Assembly (NCBI RefSeq): GCF_022430545.2
Contig: NZ_CP092488.2
Span: 930,001 to 994,000, forward strand
Direction: 5' to 3'
DNA: 64,000 nt
Source of the DNA: Mycobacterium paraterrae
GTDB lineage: Bacteria > Actinomycetota > Actinomycetes > Mycobacteriales > Mycobacteriaceae
Shown here: in pieces, positions 43,243-51,797 of the stretch
Position numbering within the stretch: position 1 is the first letter of the stretch
How the letters are laid out: every line of letters starts with the position of its first letter
The notes under the pieces: model-generated
Told to the model about the DNA's origin: nothing
The model's database searches: none
Seen by the model: the letters and a program-made list of their open reading frames with translations, nothing else
Made by a program: the position numbers and the translations under genes

Positions 43243-44034
43243 GTGGACGCCCAATCCGTGCAGCTGCTGGAAGACGGCCTGCGTAAGACGATGGAAACTT
43301 CGTCGGGTGAGCGACTCGACAGGGCGCTGATCGAGCTCGGTTGGCTCGAAATGCTCGACGAAATGCCTGATGTCGCAGTCCCACTGGTGTTTCGCCTCCT
43401 CGGTGAGACAGGCGCCCACGCCCCGGTGGTCAACGACGTGGTGCTACGTGCAGCCGGTCGCGACGGCGGCGGCACGGTGCCGCTACGGTATACCGGCGAC
43501 TCGTGGGTGGTGTGGGCGCGTTCCGGTGAGCCGAGTTCGGTGCTGGGCGACGATCTGCCGATTCACCCTGTCGGCGAAGGGGATTCGACTCCGCTGGGGC
43601 CGGGACGGCAGGCCGTTGGCTGGTGGCTGGTAGGCACGAGCCGGGCCATGCTGTCGCTGGCCCGTCAACACGCCCTCGACCGCACGCAATTCGGGCGCCC
43701 CGTCGCGTCGTTCCAGGCGGTCCGGCACCGCCTCGCCGAGACGCTGGTTGCGATCGAGGGCGCCGAGGCGACGCTGGTGGCCGCCGCGACCGAACCCGAC
43801 GATCTCGGCTTCGCGCTCGCCAAGGCCGCCGCGGGACAGGCGGCGCTGACCGCGGCACGACATTGTCAACAGGTGCTCGGCGGTATCGGGTTCACCGCCG
43901 AGCACGGCCTGCAACGCCACATCAAACGCGCGCTGGTGCTCGACGGATTGCTCGGTAGTTCTCGCGACCTGACCCGTGAAGCAGGAATTACACTACGCAC
44001 CAAGGGTTTTGCGCCACGACTCATCCAGCTCTGA
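43243..44034 (+). CDS. Short acyl-CoA dehydrogenase-like partner subunit
   Basis: 263 residues from GTG 43243, with AAGGAG five bases upstream; GTG 43237, overlapping the previous stop, is the alternative. Only the C-terminal ACAD part is convincing: LARQHALDRTQFGRPVASFQAVRHRLAETLVAIE and CQQVLGGIGFTAEHGLQRHIKRALVLDG. The catalytic GTSE motif is missing (LLGSSRDLTREA). It likely supplies FAD-binding or structural contacts to the catalytic partner encoded just upstream. Confidence 0.83.
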   Translation: MDAQSVQLLEDGLRKTMETSSGERLDRALIELGWLEMLDEMPDVAVPLVFRLLGETGAHAPVVNDVVLRAAGRDGGGTVPLRYTGDSWVVWARSGEPSSVLGDDLPIHPVGEGDSTPLGPGRQAVGWWLVGTSRAMLSLARQHALDRTQFGRPVASFQAVRHRLAETLVAIEGAEATLVAAATEPDDLGFALAKAAAGQAALTAARHCQQVLGGIGFTAEHGLQRHIKRALVLDGLLGSSRDLTREAGITLRTKGFAPRLIQL

Positions 44035-44095
44035 GCGAAGGCTCAACGGTCACACCCGTCACTGACGAAAGGTATGTACCCTTCTGCCCACCTCT

Positions 44096-44121
44096 GAGCG
44101 AATCAGTAATCGAATTCGCTC
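44096..44121. terminator. Candidate bidirectional terminator hairpin
   Basis: Perfect 8-bp stem, GAGCGAAT (44096-44103) and ATTCGCTC (44114-44121), with a 10-base loop. It lies in the 148-bp gap between two convergent ACAD genes. There is no U-run, which is normal for mycobacterial terminators. Confidence 0.45.
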
Positions 44122-44182
44122 GAAGGCGGGCACGCCGGGTCCCGCTTCCGGTAACGCCGTGTGGATCACGTTCGACTGATAA

Positions 44183-45358
44183 TCAGATTCGCGGCAGGCC
44201 CAGAATTCGCTGGGCAATGATGTTCCGCTGGATCTCCGACGTGCCGCCGGCAATCGTCGCGGCGAAGGTACGGAGGTAGCGATCGAACCAGCTGCCGAAA
44301 TGCGCATCCAGACTCAGCGGTGCATAAGAACCCGTGAGGGCCGGGTGGACAAGCCCGTCGACTCGGCTGGCGCCCAGCACATGCTCGGTCCCGGCTTGAA
44401 CGGCCTCGGACCCGAGCAGCTTGAGCACCGACTGGCCCGCCACGTCGTCCTCGCCCCGGGCGGCCCGCGCCAGCGTCACCGAACCGATGAGCCGCAGCGC
44501 CTCGCAATCCATCACCAAGGTGGCGTACCGATCGCGTTCGAGCTCCCCCGACGGCTCGAAATCGGCTGCCAAGTGCTGCAATTGGTCGGCATAGCCCATC
44601 CAGAGCATATTTCGTTCGTGCCCGAGCGAGCCGTTGGCGACCCGCCATCCTTCGTTCAGCGGGCCCACCAGATTCTCCGCCGGCACCCGCACGTCGGTAA
44701 AGAACACCTCGTTGAAGTCCTGGTCGTCGCGGGCGGCGGCCGAGGCGAACGGCCGGCGCGTCAGGCCCGGGCTGTCGGTGGGAATCAACAGCACGCTGAT
44801 CCCCTTGTGTTTCGGTGCGTCGGGGTCGGTCCGCACGAAGGTCAGCAGCACGTCGGCGTCATGGGCGCCCGACGTCCACACCTTCTGCCCGTTGACTACG
44901 AAATGGTCCCCGTCACGAACCGCGGCGGTGCGCAGCGACGCGAGATCCGAACCGGCGCCCGGCTCACTCATGCCCAGTGATGCGGTGATCTCGGCCCGCA
45001 GGATGGGTACCGCCCACTGCCGCTTTTGCTCCGGCGTCCCGAAAGACAGCAGCGACGCGGCAATGATGCCGACGCCCTGCGGATTGAAGCTCTGGTAGAT
45101 CCGACGGCGGGACAACTCCTCGGCGTGCACGTACTGCTGCAGCACGCTGGCGTTGCGGCCGCCGAACTCCGGGGGCTGGCCGGGTAGCAGCCAGCCGTTG
45201 TCGAACAACAGCTGCTGCCATTGCCGGGCCCACTGCGGGACGTCGGACGACGACCGCGAACGCTGCACGGCCTGCGCCTCCACAGGCTGGTGCTCGTCGA
45301 GGAAAGCCACGAATTCGGCCCGAAACGCTTCGACGTCGGCATCGAAGGTCAGCTGCAT
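44183..45358 (-). CDS. Acyl-CoA dehydrogenase (FadE-type), paralogue of 12885-14063
   Basis: 391 residues. Motifs are MSEPGAGSDLASLRTAA, VNGQKVWTSGAHDADVLL and catalytic Glu375 in AGGTSEIQRNIIAQRILGLP. It matches the ACAD at 12885 almost along its whole length, including WTSGAHDAD and LVGPLNEGW/QGW, pointing to a duplication within the cluster. It is divergent from the TetR gene at 45473, with a perfect operator copy between them. The likely partner subunits are at 42143-44034 or 14047. Confidence 0.93.
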   Translation of the reverse strand: MQLTFDADVEAFRAEFVAFLDEHQPVEAQAVQRSRSSSDVPQWARQWQQLLFDNGWLLPGQPPEFGGRNASVLQQYVHAEELSRRRIYQSFNPQGVGIIAASLLSFGTPEQKRQWAVPILRAEITASLGMSEPGAGSDLASLRTAAVRDGDHFVVNGQKVWTSGAHDADVLLTFVRTDPDAPKHKGISVLLIPTDSPGLTRRPFASAAARDDQDFNEVFFTDVRVPAENLVGPLNEGWRVANGSLGHERNMLWMGYADQLQHLAADFEPSGELERDRYATLVMDCEALRLIGSVTLARAARGEDDVAGQSVLKLLGSEAVQAGTEHVLGASRVDGLVHPALTGSYAPLSLDAHFGSWFDRYLRTFAATIAGGTSEIQRNIIAQRILGLPRI

Positions 45359-45401
45359 GTGCGCTCCGTAATTCGCATTCCGCTTCCCTGGAGGGCGGTA
45401 A

Positions 45402-45416
45402 GAGAATACTATTCTC
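45402..45416. promoter_or_regulatory. Palindromic operator copy 7 (perfect), next to tetR
   Basis: GAGAATACTATTCTC, a perfect dyad 43 bp from the ACAD start (45358) and 56 bp from the tetR start (45473). A TetR protein binding between itself and a divergent target is the classic arrangement, which makes this the key site for assigning the regulator. Confidence 0.72.
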
Positions 45417-45472
45417 GCGAAGGGAAAGTTACAATCTCAGACACGTCGTCCCGCGAGGGGGAGAGCACAGCA

Positions 45473-46192
45473 ATGACACGGCGTTCTCCGGTAGAGTCCA
45501 ACCATGTTCTCCCCTCTCGGCAGCACTCCGAGCCGCCCGTGACCAGTCCCAGCGAGGAGCCGGCCTGGAAGCAGCGCGCCGTCGAGCGGTCGATCAAGAC
45601 AGCGAAACTACGGGCCGCGCAGCGGGTGCAGCGTTTCCTGGACGCCGCGCAGGCCATCATCATCGAGAAGGGCAGCACGGACTTTACCGTCCAAGAGGTC
45701 GTCGACCGTTCTCGGCAATCGCTGCGAAGCTTCTACCTGCAGTTCGACGGCAAACATGAGTTGCTGCTGGCGCTCTTCGAAGACGCCCTGAGCCGCTCCT
45801 CGGACCAGATCCGCGCCGCCACCGCCAACCACAGTGACCCGATCGAGCGCTTGAAGGTTGCAGTCGAGCTGCTGTTTGAAGCGTCACGCCCGGATCCGAC
45901 CGCGAAGCGGCCGCTGTTCACCGACTTTGCTCCGCGGTTGCTGGTGTCACATCCCGAGGAAGTCAAAGTGGCGCATGCGCCCTTGGTGACTTTGCTCACC
46001 GAGTTGATGGAAGCGGCCAGCGAGGCCGGCGAATTGCGTTCTGGCATCAATCCGAGGCGGATGGCCGCGATGACCATGCAGACGGTGATGTTCATCGCCC
46101 AGTCGAGCGGCGGCACCGACGACGCCACCGTGCACCCGATCACCGCCGACGAGGTCTGGGACTTCTGCTCGCGAGGATTCGTCGGCACATAG
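45473..46192 (+). CDS. TetR-family regulator, candidate master regulator of the cluster
   Basis: 239 residues from ATG 45473, with GAGGGGGAG eight bases upstream. An N-terminal disordered region of about 35 residues precedes the DNA-binding domain (RVQRFLDAAQAIIIEKG, then helix-turn-helix FTVQEVVDRSRQSLRSFYLQF at 71-91 and GKHELLLALFE). The ligand domain ends TADEVWDFCSRGFVG. The perfect palindrome at 45402 lies upstream. I propose that it represses the genes behind all eight copies of the motif. It reminds me of the TetR-like protein beside the M. tuberculosis Rv0764c-Rv0769 cluster; that is from memory. Confidence 0.9.
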   Translation: MTRRSPVESNHVLPSRQHSEPPVTSPSEEPAWKQRAVERSIKTAKLRAAQRVQRFLDAAQAIIIEKGSTDFTVQEVVDRSRQSLRSFYLQFDGKHELLLALFEDALSRSSDQIRAATANHSDPIERLKVAVELLFEASRPDPTAKRPLFTDFAPRLLVSHPEEVKVAHAPLVTLLTELMEAASEAGELRSGINPRRMAAMTMQTVMFIAQSSGGTDDATVHPITADEVWDFCSRGFVGT

Positions 46193-46337
46193 TCGACTGA
46201 GAACCTCCGTACCGCTCAGCGAGAATCGTACTTGCGCTCGTGCGACCCGAAGTTCTGCTGAGGTAGCGCCCACGCGGGCGGATCGCCAGGTAAAGCACGG
46301 AAACTGTGTTCGCATATCGCACGCAGAACGCCGGTTG

Positions 46338-46352
46338 GAGAATGAGATTCTC
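46338..46352. promoter_or_regulatory. Palindromic operator copy 8 (perfect)
   Basis: GAGAATGAGATTCTC, a perfect copy between tetR and the P450. It is 125 bp before the preferred P450 start (46478), or 14 bp before the alternative ATG at 46367. Confidence 0.66.
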
Positions 46353-46477
46353 GCTATCAAAGAATAATGAGTAGCGAAAATGGATCTTACATTGACACCC
46401 GCCACCGCCCGGTGACAGAGTGGCCGCAGATTCTTTGCGCCATCACCCATGCGCGCGCGGCGAGAGGCGAGACCCCA

Positions 46478-47677
46478 GTGACAGTGGCTGCACCCGACGG
46501 CGTCTACTACGACCCGTACGACGTGGAGATCAATGCCGACCCCTACCAAGCTTTCAAGGCGATCCGCGAGGAAGCGCCGCTGTATTACAACTCCCAGCAC
46601 GACTTCTATGCGCTGAGCCGGTTCTCCGACGTCGACGACGCACTCGTCGACCACGCGACGTTCAGCTCGGCTCGGGGCGCCATCATCGAACTGATCAAGG
46701 CCAACATCGACATCCCACCGGGCGTGATCATCTTCGAGGACCCACCAATCCACGACGTGCACCGCAAACTGCTGGCCCGGATGTTCACGCCTCGCAAGAT
46801 CAACGCGCTCGAACCCAAGATCCGCGAATTCTGCGCGCACAGTTTGGATCCCATTGCCAGCGGCGACAGCTTCGACTTCGTCGGCGACCTTGGCGCTCAG
46901 ATGCCGATGAAGGTGATCGGCATGCTGCTCGGTGTTCCCGACGAATACCAAGAAGCGGCGCGCGACAGAGCGAACAACCAAATGCGCACCGAGGCAGGCA
47001 AACCGATGGATGTCTCGTCCCCGATGGACAACGGCGAGTTCTTCGCCGAATTCATCGATTGGCGTGCCAAGCACCCGTCCGACGACATCATGACCGACCT
47101 CTTGAACGTCGAGTTCGTTGACGAGAAGGGCGTGACACGGAAGCTGACCCGCGACGAGTTGCTGACCTACATCGCCGTCGTATCGGGCGCGGGCAACGAG
47201 ACCACCACCCGGCTGATCGGTTGGGCCGGAAAGGTGTTGGCCGAGCACCCGGACCAGCGTCGGGACCTAGTCGAAAACCCGGCCCTGATCCCCGCGGCCA
47301 TCGAGGAACTGCTGCGCTTCGAGCCGCCCGCCCCGCACGTGGCCCGCTACGTGACGCGCGACGTCACCTACTATGGACAGACCGTGCCCGAGGGCAGCGC
47401 GATGATGATGCTCATCGGCGCGGCCAACCGCGACCACCGCCAATTCCCGCCGGACGGCGACGTTTTCGACATTCACCGCGAGCCACGCCAGCACCTGTCC
47501 TTCAGCGTCGGCACCCACTACTGCCTGGGCTCGGCGCTGGCGCGGCTGGAGGGACGAATCGCGCTCGAGGAAATCCTCAAGCGCTTCCCCGAATGGCAGG
47601 TCGACCTCAGCCGTGCCGCATTGTCACCGACGTCAACCGTTCGTGGCTGGGACACGATGCCGGCGGTCGTCGGTTGA
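46478..47677 (+). CDS. Cytochrome P450
   Basis: 399 residues from GTG 46478, preferred because GAGAGGCGAG lies just upstream and the protein then begins like related P450s (YYDPYDVEINADPY). An in-frame ATG at 46367 would add 37 residues that look unlike P450 sequence. The I-helix is VSGAGNETTTRLIGW, the ExxR motif is EELLRFEPP, and the heme loop is FSVGTHYCLG with Cys349. Unlike the other four P450s it has no adjacent ferredoxin; a mycofactocin-type SDR follows instead. Confidence 0.93.
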   Translation: MTVAAPDGVYYDPYDVEINADPYQAFKAIREEAPLYYNSQHDFYALSRFSDVDDALVDHATFSSARGAIIELIKANIDIPPGVIIFEDPPIHDVHRKLLARMFTPRKINALEPKIREFCAHSLDPIASGDSFDFVGDLGAQMPMKVIGMLLGVPDEYQEAARDRANNQMRTEAGKPMDVSSPMDNGEFFAEFIDWRAKHPSDDIMTDLLNVEFVDEKGVTRKLTRDELLTYIAVVSGAGNETTTRLIGWAGKVLAEHPDQRRDLVENPALIPAAIEELLRFEPPAPHVARYVTRDVTYYGQTVPEGSAMMMLIGAANRDHRQFPPDGDVFDIHREPRQHLSFSVGTHYCLGSALARLEGRIALEEILKRFPEWQVDLSRAALSPTSTVRGWDTMPAVVG

Positions 47678-47706
47678 GCGATCACAACTAAGGAGATGAG
47701 GTAACG

Positions 47707-48546
47707 ATGGCGGGTCGCGTCGAAGGCAAGGTCGCGTTCATCACCGGTGCGGCCCGTGGTCAGGGTCGCGCGCATGCGGTGCGGTTGGCTCAAGAGGGTG
47801 CCGACATCATCGCGGTCGATGTCTGCAAGAAGCTCGACACCGTGGATCTGATCGCCGCCTCCACACCGGAGGATCTGGCCGAGACCGCAGATCTGGTCAA
47901 GGGCCACAACCGCCGGATCTACACCGCGGAAGTCGACGTCCGTGACTACGACGCGCTCAAGTCCGCGGTGGACACCGGCGTCGAGCAGCTCGGCAAGCTC
48001 GACATCATCGTCGCCAACGCCGGCATCGGCAACGGTGGTCAGACGCTGGACAAGACCAGCGAAACCGACTGGACCGAGATGATCGACATCAACCTCGGCG
48101 GTGTCTGGAAGACCGTGAAAGCCGGTGTGCCACATATCCTTGCGGGCGGCAACGGTGGATCGATCATCCTGACCAGCTCGGTCGGCGGACTCAAGGCGTA
48201 CCCGCACACCGGTCACTACGTCGCCGCCAAGCACGGCGTGGTCGGCCTGATGCGCACCTTCGCCGTCGAACTCGGCGCGCAAAACATTCGCGTCAACAGC
48301 GTGCACCCGACCAACGTCAACACCCCGCTGTTCATGAACGACGGCACGATGAAGTTGTTCCGTCCCGATCTGGAGAACCCAGGCCCCGAGGACATGAAGG
48401 TCGTCGGCCAGCTGATGCACACCCTGCCGATCGGGTGGGTCGAGCCCGAGGACATTGCCAACGCCGTGCTGTTCCTGGCCTCCGACGAAGCGCGCTACAT
48501 CACAGGTGTGACGCTTCCCGTCGACGGCGGCAGCTGCCTGAAGTAG
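47707..48546 (+). CDS. Mycofactocin-coupled SDR family oxidoreductase
   Basis: 279 residues. It has FITGAARGQGRAHAVRLAQEGADIIAVDV and the family insertion (CKKLDTVDLIAASTPEDL). Catalytic Tyr-Lys is in HYVAAKHGVVGL, and the C-terminus is YITGVTLPVDGG. AAGGAGATGAGG precedes the ATG. It follows the P450 in one unit, repeating the P450 plus mycofactocin-SDR pairing seen at 9972-12408. It likely oxidises the hydroxylated product with tightly held NAD. Confidence 0.9.
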   Translation: MAGRVEGKVAFITGAARGQGRAHAVRLAQEGADIIAVDVCKKLDTVDLIAASTPEDLAETADLVKGHNRRIYTAEVDVRDYDALKSAVDTGVEQLGKLDIIVANAGIGNGGQTLDKTSETDWTEMIDINLGGVWKTVKAGVPHILAGGNGGSIILTSSVGGLKAYPHTGHYVAAKHGVVGLMRTFAVELGAQNIRVNSVHPTNVNTPLFMNDGTMKLFRPDLENPGPEDMKVVGQLMHTLPIGWVEPEDIANAVLFLASDEARYITGVTLPVDGGSCLK

Positions 48547-48548
48547 CT

Positions 48549-48568
48549 TCCCGTCGTTGCCGTCGGGA
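48549..48568. terminator. Candidate bidirectional terminator hairpin
   Basis: Stem TCCCGTCG (48549-48556) and CGTCGGGA (48561-48568), pairing at seven of eight positions round a TTGC loop. It lies exactly between the stops of two convergent SDR genes. There is no U-run. Confidence 0.5.
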
Positions 48569-48571
48569 GGT

Positions 48572-49378
48572 CTAGCCCGGCCCCAAGGCAAAACCGTCGG
48601 TGTCGGGGACGTGGTACCACCCACCGGCGGCGTGGGTACCCCCATCGACATGGAAAGTTTGGCCGGTGATGTAGCTCGCCATGTCAGATGCGAGAAAGAC
48701 TGCTGTACTGGCGATTTCGTAGACGTGGCCAGGGCGGCCCTGTGGGATCGCCCGGCTGGCCGCTGGACCCGGGCCGTCTGGGTTGAGCCGCATCAGTCCC
48801 TCGGTCAGGGTGAGGTCAGGCGCGATCGCGTTGACACGAATCCCGTTGGGTGCCAGCTCGAACGCGGCGGTCTTGGTGTAATTGATGACGCCCGCCTTCG
48901 CGCCCGCGTACGCCGCGTAGCCGGGCGCGGCACGCACACCTTCGATGGACGTCAGGTTGATGACGCTGCCGGGCAGGTCGGCGCCGACCAGCTCGCGGGC
49001 CACGAGCTGCGTGCAGAGCAACACATGCCGAAGATTCGCTTTGTAGAGTGCGTCCCAACCATTTTCGGTGGTGTCGAGCAGTTTCGAGAAGAACACTCCG
49101 CCCGCATTGTTCACCAGGATGGTCACCGTGCCGAGCTCCGCGGCAGTCTGGTCGAGTGCCGCGCGGACCTGATGGCTGTCCCGGACGTCGGTGACGATGC
49201 CCAGAGCGCCAATGGCGTCGGCGGATTCGGCGCAGCTGTCAGCGTCGCGCTCCCAAATCGCCACTCGAGCACCGAATGCGGCCAGACCCGCCGCGACACC
49301 GCGACCAATGCCGGTACCTCCGCCGGTGACCACCGCGACGCGATCGGTGAGCAGAATGTCGGACGGGCTGATAGTCAT
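48572..49378 (-). CDS. Short-chain dehydrogenase/reductase (SDR)
   Basis: 268 residues. NAD(P) site is VTGGGTGIGRGVAAGL, then NNAGG; catalytic Ser is in NLTSIEG and Tyr-Lys in YAAYAGAKAGVINY. The C-terminus is YITGQTFHVDGGTHAAGGWYHVPDTDG, longer than usual. ATG 49378 overlaps the double CoA-transferase stop. Last gene of the nine-gene minus-strand run from 58390. Substrate unknown. Confidence 0.9.
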   Translation of the reverse strand: MTISPSDILLTDRVAVVTGGGTGIGRGVAAGLAAFGARVAIWERDADSCAESADAIGALGIVTDVRDSHQVRAALDQTAAELGTVTILVNNAGGVFFSKLLDTTENGWDALYKANLRHVLLCTQLVARELVGADLPGSVINLTSIEGVRAAPGYAAYAGAKAGVINYTKTAAFELAPNGIRVNAIAPDLTLTEGLMRLNPDGPGPAASRAIPQGRPGHVYEIASTAVFLASDMASYITGQTFHVDGGTHAAGGWYHVPDTDGFALGPG

Positions 49379-51777
49379 CGGGCGGCGGCCCGTCGCGCGG
49401 AGCCGGGCGTGTAACCGATCACGCCCTCGTTTTCCAACTCGACGATTTCGTCTGCGCTGAAACCGATCTCAGCCAGCAGCTCGTGGTTGTGTTGGCCGAG
49501 TAGCGGCGCCGGGGTCCGATGGAATCGTTCTGGTCCGGCCGAGAACCGTACCGGCACGGTGCTGTGCGGTGTCGTGTCGTTGACGGGGTGCCCGACATCT
49601 TCGAAGAAGCGACGGAAGTGCAGCTGCGGGATCTCGGTCTGTCGGTGCGGTTGCATCACCTTGGCGACCGGAACGCCGGCGTCCCACAGGCAGCGCACGA
49701 TGTCGTCGCCGCTGCGTGTTTGGCACCACACGGCCAGCCGCTCGTCGATCAGGTCGTGCTGGGCGCGGCGGCCGTCGGCGCTGGCGAGTGACGGGTCGAG
49801 CGCCCAGTCGGGTTCACCGAGCGCGGCGCAAAGCCCGATCCATTGATCGTCGTCGGCCACCGCGATCGCGACCCAGCTGTCGAGACGATCGAATTCGTCG
49901 ATGTCGGCGCAGCGGTAAAGGTTTTGGGGCGCGGCGACCGGTCCGCGGTTGCCGGCGCGCTGCAACAGCGCCCCGTAGGCAGAGTATTCGATGACCTGTT
50001 CGGCGGCGATGTTCACGGCCGCGTCGACCATCGCCGCCTCGATCATCACCCCCTGCCCGGTAGCGCGCCGGTGCTCGAGCGCGAGTAGCAGCGCGTTGAC
50101 GGCGTGGATGCCGGCGTTCGGGTCGCCGATCGAGTACGGCTCGTAGGGGTTGCGGTCGGGGTAGCCGGTAAGCCAGCTCACGCCGGACGCGGCCTCGATG
50201 ACGTAGGCGAACGCCGGGTTGTCGCGCCACGGCCCGTCGAGCCCGAAGCCGGGCATCCGCAGCAGGATGGCATCGGGCCGAATCGTCTGCAGTGCAGCGA
50301 AGTCCAGGCCGATCTGATCGAGCACCCGGGGTGTGAAGTTCTCGACTACCACCTCGGAGGTTGCGACCAGTCGGCGCAACACGTTTCGACCAGCATCGGT
50401 CTGAAGGTCGACGGTGACGCCGCGCTTGTTGGTGTTCAGCGCCGAGAAGATGGGCGACTTCTCCCACCACTGGTCCTCGGTGACGGGAATGCCGGCGAGC
50501 ATGCGGGTGCCGTCGGGCTTCCGGGTCGACTCAACGTGGATGACGTCGGCCCCGAGCAGCGCCAGAAAATGCGTGCAGCTCGGACCGGCCCAAAACGTGG
50601 TCAAATCCAGGATTCGTATGCCGTTGAGCGGCAACTGGTTTACGACGTCTGCCACGGGACGCTCGATCGGGGTCGGCCGTGACCTCTGATAGTGCGCGGT
50701 GTGTTCGCCAAGCCGCGGCGCCGGCTGCGCCGCAGCGAGCAGCGCGGGCCGCAGCCGGTAGGGAGGGCCGGGCTGGGTGAATCCGTCGCGCGGGTTGGCC
50801 ACAAACGTGCCACGATGCTGGAAATGCTCGAGCTCAGTGATGTTCGCGCCGTTCGCCACCGGAGCGTTGGGTATCCGGAACGCACTCGCGAGATCCCGGA
50901 TGTCGTCGGCGTTCTGCGTTTCGAACCATGCGTGGATTTCGGCGGCCTTCTCGTTGGCCATCTCGGTGATCGACAGCGGCGACTCTTCGTCGATCCAATC
51001 CTGCCTGCCGATCATCGCGCACAGGTCGAACCATTGCTGCGCCGTGCCGCATCCGACGTCGACCAAGCCGTCCTTGGCTTTGGCGATTCCGGGAATGGTG
51101 AGCTTGCGGGCGTCCCGCCACGGGTGTCCCAGCATCTCGAAGAACGTGACCGGGTAATAGGTCAGGCCGAGGATGTGCGCTTCGAGCATCGACACGTCGA
51201 GCAGCTCTCCGGTTCCGGCTTCCAACTGCCGCATCCGAGACGTCAGAGTCGCGGCGCTGGCGTAGGCGCCGGTCAGGTAGTCACCGACCTGCCCGCCGAC
51301 GAATACCGGTGCCCGATCGGCAGATCCGCGACCCAGGCCGACGATGCCACCGGACCATGCCTGCAGGGTGAACTCGGTCGCCGGGCGATCGCGCCACGGG
51401 CCGTCCAATCCGAATGGGGTGATGGCCGTGACCACCAGGTGCGGATGTGACTCGCGCAGCGCTTGCGGGGTGAAGCGCTCGGCAACCGCGGATCCGCGGG
51501 ACCACACCACCGCGTCCGCGGCAGCCAGCAGGTCGTTGACCAGATCCGCGTCGCCGGCGCCGGCCGCCACACTGCGCTTGCCGCCGGCGAGGAACTGGAA
51601 CAAAGCGCCGTCACCGTCGATGTCGGCGCCGGACGCTGACCATCGTCGCAATGGATCTCCCTGTGGCGACTCGACTTTGATCACCTGTGCGCCGCCGTCC
51701 GCCAGCAGCTTCGTGCAGTATGCGCCCGCGATACCGGTGGACAGATCGACGACGGTGTAGCCGTGCAGGGGCGCCAC
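49375..51777 (-). CDS. Tandem-fused CaiB/BaiF CoA-transferase (two domains)
   Basis: 800 residues from GTG 51777, with GGGAGGAG seven bases upstream. There are two complete family III CoA-transferase halves. Domain 1 is about 1-365 (GYTVVDLSTGIAGAYC, catalytic Asp166 in GGQVGDYLTG). Domain 2 is about 384-795 (GIRILDLTTFWAGPSC, catalytic Asp552 in YSIGDPNAGIHA). Family members are usually ~400-residue interlocked dimers, so this is a covalent dimer with both sites intact. It probably activates an acid from the oxidation steps encoded upstream in the run. Confidence 0.92.
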   Translation of the reverse strand: MAPLHGYTVVDLSTGIAGAYCTKLLADGGAQVIKVESPQGDPLRRWSASGADIDGDGALFQFLAGGKRSVAAGAGDADLVNDLLAAADAVVWSRGSAVAERFTPQALRESHPHLVVTAITPFGLDGPWRDRPATEFTLQAWSGGIVGLGRGSADRAPVFVGGQVGDYLTGAYASAATLTSRMRQLEAGTGELLDVSMLEAHILGLTYYPVTFFEMLGHPWRDARKLTIPGIAKAKDGLVDVGCGTAQQWFDLCAMIGRQDWIDEESPLSITEMANEKAAEIHAWFETQNADDIRDLASAFRIPNAPVANGANITELEHFQHRGTFVANPRDGFTQPGPPYRLRPALLAAAQPAPRLGEHTAHYQRSRPTPIERPVADVVNQLPLNGIRILDLTTFWAGPSCTHFLALLGADVIHVESTRKPDGTRMLAGIPVTEDQWWEKSPIFSALNTNKRGVTVDLQTDAGRNVLRRLVATSEVVVENFTPRVLDQIGLDFAALQTIRPDAILLRMPGFGLDGPWRDNPAFAYVIEAASGVSWLTGYPDRNPYEPYSIGDPNAGIHAVNALLLALEHRRATGQGVMIEAAMVDAAVNIAAEQVIEYSAYGALLQRAGNRGPVAAPQNLYRCADIDEFDRLDSWVAIAVADDDQWIGLCAALGEPDWALDPSLASADGRRAQHDLIDERLAVWCQTRSGDDIVRCLWDAGVPVAKVMQPHRQTEIPQLHFRRFFEDVGHPVNDTTPHSTVPVRFSAGPERFHRTPAPLLGQHNHELLAEIGFSADEIVELENEGVIGYTPGSARRAAAR

Positions 51778-51797
51778 CGGCTACTCCTCCCCCACGT

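Noticed and set aside
46367..46477. 37-codon N-terminal extension of the P450 from ATG 46367
   Set aside because: No ribosome-binding site and no P450-like sequence; GTG 46478 has a good upstream site. Kept only as an alternative.
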